Assembly (NCBI GenBank): GCA_964613675.1
Contig: CAZTIH010000128.1
Location: forward strand, 1-7,394
Source: DAIUCA01 sp964613675
GTDB lineage: Bacteria; Pseudomonadota; Gammaproteobacteria; Competibacterales; Competibacteraceae
DNA: 7,394 nt
Direction: 5' to 3'
The notes beneath the pieces were generated by a model, which worked only from the letters and a program-made list of their open reading frames with translations, was not told the DNA's origin and searched no databases. Positions 5,738-7,394 of the stretch are shown here, one piece after another (within the stretch, counting starts at the first letter, position 1; each line of letters starts with the position of its first letter). Made by a program: the position numbers and the translations under genes.

Positions 5738-6381
5738 TGAAACAGGTCACCAAAACGGGATTTTCGCCAATTGCGTGGATAAAGCACGGAATTTCGCAAA
5801 GGGGAACCCCGCTCAAACGATTTGAACAACCGTTGATCGCATTACTCTGCGGAATTCCATTGATTGGGTTATTGATGGGGGAATTAGGGCCACAACCCGT
5901 TGAGACACTGCTTAAAAGTACGGGATTATGGGGGTTACAACTCTTACTGGCGACTTTATGCCTATCTCCCTTACGACGTCTGACTGGTTGGACGATTTGG
6001 ATTCGCAGTCGCCGCACCTTGGGATTGAGTGCTTTTGGCTACATTTCCCTACATTTTGCGACTTATGCGGTTATAGACCAGCGTTTAGCGATTGATGAAC
6101 TGATTGCCGATATTCTGTACCGTCCTTACATCACGGTGGGCTTGACGGCTTTTTGCCTACTCATTCCCCTAGCCCTGACCTCAACCCGTTATTGGATGAA
6201 AAAGTTGGGCGTTTACTGGAAACGCCTCCATCAATTGAATTATTTAGCGACGGGACTGGGTGTAATTCACTTTATCTGGCTGGTGAAGATCGACTTAACC
6301 ACCCCATTGCTCTACGCCGCCTTATTGACGGGATTGCTGGCATTCCGAATCCCCTGGGGGAGATTCAGAAAATGGGGTTGA
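5737..6381 (+). CDS. msrQ: Protein-methionine-sulfoxide reductase haem-binding subunit MsrQ
   Basis: A 214-residue inner-membrane haem protein that passes electrons from the cytoplasmic/quinone side to MsrP. Roughly six hydrophobic segments are visible (about 31-50, 62-79, 97-114, 131-149, 167-185, 188-204). The haem-ligand candidates His106 (SLHFATY), His165 (WKRLHQLNYL) and His178 (GVIHFIWLVK) have the spacing of the three conserved histidines of E. coli MsrQ. TGLWGLQLLLATLCLSPLRR and RRTLGLSAFGYISLH are typical family blocks. I chose the ATG at 5737, which overlaps the msrP stop as TGATG; a GTG nine bases upstream is in frame but lies inside msrP. It is the last gene of this pair, converging on thrC 59 bases later. 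Confidence 0.95.
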   Translation: MKQVTKTGFSPIAWIKHGISQRGTPLKRFEQPLIALLCGIPLIGLLMGELGPQPVETLLKSTGLWGLQLLLATLCLSPLRRLTGWTIWIRSRRTLGLSAFGYISLHFATYAVIDQRLAIDELIADILYRPYITVGLTAFCLLIPLALTSTRYWMKKLGVYWKRLHQLNYLATGLGVIHFIWLVKIDLTTPLLYAALLTGLLAFRIPWGRFRKWG

Positions 6382-6398
6382 CTAAAATGCGCAACAAG

Positions 6399-6428
6399 CC
6401 CCGTCCTTCAGAGTGGGGAAAATGTCAA
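6399..6428 (+). mobile_element. Second IS200/IS605-like right end (orphan)
   Basis: CCCCGTCC-TTCA-GAGTGGGG (6399-6418) folds as a hairpin with four C-G pairs, two G-U wobbles, one mismatch and one closing pair. It is followed by AAAATGTCAA ending at 6428. Read on the minus strand this is TTGACA-TTTT-CCCC-hairpin, a form I recognise at ends of IS200/IS605-family elements. It aligns without gaps to 1307-1336 at 21 of 30 positions, in the same orientation and ending at the same TCAA. It fills the short gap between convergent msrQ and thrC. No left end or transposase is present. Neither side has a T-run, so I do not call it an intrinsic terminator, although the hairpin could slow transcription. 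Confidence 0.45.
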
Positions 6429-6440
6429 TAAAACGGTCAC

Positions 6441-7394
6441 TTAATTCGCATGATGGGCAATAAATTCCTTCAACGGTGTCACTTCCGCCGCCATCCGCGT
6501 AAATCGCTGGGGTTTCACTTCTAAGTCCCGCAATGCCAACGGACGTTCCGGCACAAACCCCAAGGCTTCCAACACCGTCGTTTCAAACTTCGTCGGTAAC
6601 GCCGTCTCCAAAACTACCAACTTCGCACCCTGCGGACACAGTTCACGGCCCACCTTGAGGCCATCCGCCGTATGGGTGTCGATGAGCCGCTGATGGTCGT
6701 GGTACACCTGTTTCAGCGTGGCGAGGCGGTGTTCGTGACGACTCGATCCGCCCTGAAGCCCGCTTTGTTGCACGGCGGCAGTTAACCCCACATCGTGAAT
6801 CGAGAAGCCGCCCCCTTCCTCGACTTGTCGCCATAACGCCGCTGTACGTTCCCCATCATTGCCCGTCAAGTGGTAGATGAAGCGCTCAAAATTCGACGCT
6901 TTCCCGATGTCCATAGACGGGCTAGAGGTACAGTAAACTTGGTCGGCGGGGCGAACGCGGTAGTGACCCGTTCTAAAAAACTCGGCGAGTACGTCGTTTT
7001 CATTGGTGGCAACGATAATTTCGATGGGTAACCCCAGTTGTTTCGCCAAATACCCCGCGTACGCATTGCCGAAATTCCCAGACGGCACCGAGAAATACAC
7101 CACTTCGTCGTCGCGTTGGGTCACGGCAAAATAACCCTTGAAGTAGTACACCACCTGCGCCAACACCCTTGCCCAATTGATCGAATTGACGGCCCCAATC
7201 TGATAACGCGCCTTAAATTCGGCATCGCCATTGACCGCTTTCACCAAATCCTGACAGCGATCAAACACCGTTTCGATAGCGAGATTAAAGATGTTGTCCT
7301 CATGAAGGCTGTACATCTGGGCGGTCTGAAAAGCCGACATCCGCCCGTACGGCGAGAGCATGAACACCTTAACGCGGGACTTCCCCAACATCGC
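6441..7394 (-). CDS. thrC: Threonine synthase (N-terminus beyond window)
   Basis: The C-terminal 317 residues of a PLP enzyme that converts O-phosphohomoserine to threonine, the last step of threonine synthesis, in the cytoplasm. Family blocks in order are VFMLSPYGRMSAFQTAQMYS, ARYQIGAVNSINWARVLAQV, the PLP-phosphate-binding loop SGNFGN (7082-7065) in SVPSGNFGNAYAGYLAKQLG, ATNENDVLAEFFRTGHYRV and SSPSMDIGKASNFERF. The gene ends HHAN then TAA at 6443-6441. The lysine that holds PLP lies in the missing N-terminal third, beyond the right edge. The sequence is of the longer, roughly 460-480-residue proteobacterial/yeast-like type, not the short type. It reads to the last base of the window with no stop, so the gene is cut, not broken. 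It converges on msrQ. Confidence 0.96.
   Translation of the reverse strand, partial: AMLGKSRVKVFMLSPYGRMSAFQTAQMYSLHEDNIFNLAIETVFDRCQDLVKAVNGDAEFKARYQIGAVNSINWARVLAQVVYYFKGYFAVTQRDDEVVYFSVPSGNFGNAYAGYLAKQLGLPIEIIVATNENDVLAEFFRTGHYRVRPADQVYCTSSPSMDIGKASNFERFIYHLTGNDGERTAALWRQVEEGGGFSIHDVGLTAAVQQSGLQGGSSRHEHRLATLKQVYHDHQRLIDTHTADGLKVGRELCPQGAKLVVLETALPTKFETTVLEALGFVPERPLALRDLEVKPQRFTRMAAEVTPLKEFIAHHAN

Overview
This window looks like a chromosomal segment from a moderately G+C-rich gammaproteobacterium (possibly a betaproteobacterium). The evidence is an MltB-type lytic transglycosylase beside a DsbA, an MsrP-MsrQ pair, and a long proteobacterial-type threonine synthase. Nothing in the sequence names a genus. 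It is gene-dense: seven protein genes, and no gene-free stretch longer than about 230 bases (1149-1378).

Layout. On the minus strand, dsbA (489-1148) runs into a lytic transglycosylase gene cut by the left edge (1-489), joined by a TAATG stop/start overlap; both products carry export signals. Positions 1149-1378 separate them from a divergent plus-strand operon. This gap holds what looks like a decayed IS200/IS605-type right end (hairpin then ATGTCAA), with a possible scrap of a TnpB C-terminus before it. The plus-strand operon (1379-4631) encodes a branched-chain-amino-acid-type ABC importer: one polypeptide fusing both permeases (LivH+LivM), then two ATPases (LivG, LivF), each joined to the gene before it by a 4-base ATGA overlap. 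No substrate-binding protein gene lies in the window, so the substrate cannot be read from context.

From 4632 to 4753 comes a short gap filled by a three-unit repeat array that runs into the start of msrP. msrP (4754-5737) and msrQ (5737-6381) overlap by one base. They encode the periplasmic molybdoenzyme and the membrane haem partner that together repair oxidised methionine in envelope proteins. A second IS200/IS605-like right end (6399-6428), in the same orientation as the first and matching it at 21 of 30 positions, sits between msrQ and the convergent thrC (6441-7394, minus), whose N-terminal third lies beyond the right edge.

Functionally, dsbA (disulfide formation), the transglycosylase (wall remodelling) and msrPQ (methionine repair) all serve the cell envelope. 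The Liv-type importer is a separate transport unit, and thrC belongs to amino-acid biosynthesis. The genes are recognisable housekeeping families. The less ordinary signals are two matching orphan insertion-sequence ends with no transposase, a repeat array sharing sequence with the first codons of msrP, a LivH-LivM fusion with no nearby binding protein, a LivG with Ala at the second glycine of its ABC signature, and a 60-base-spaced direct repeat at the start of livF. I did not find a clearly new biological system.
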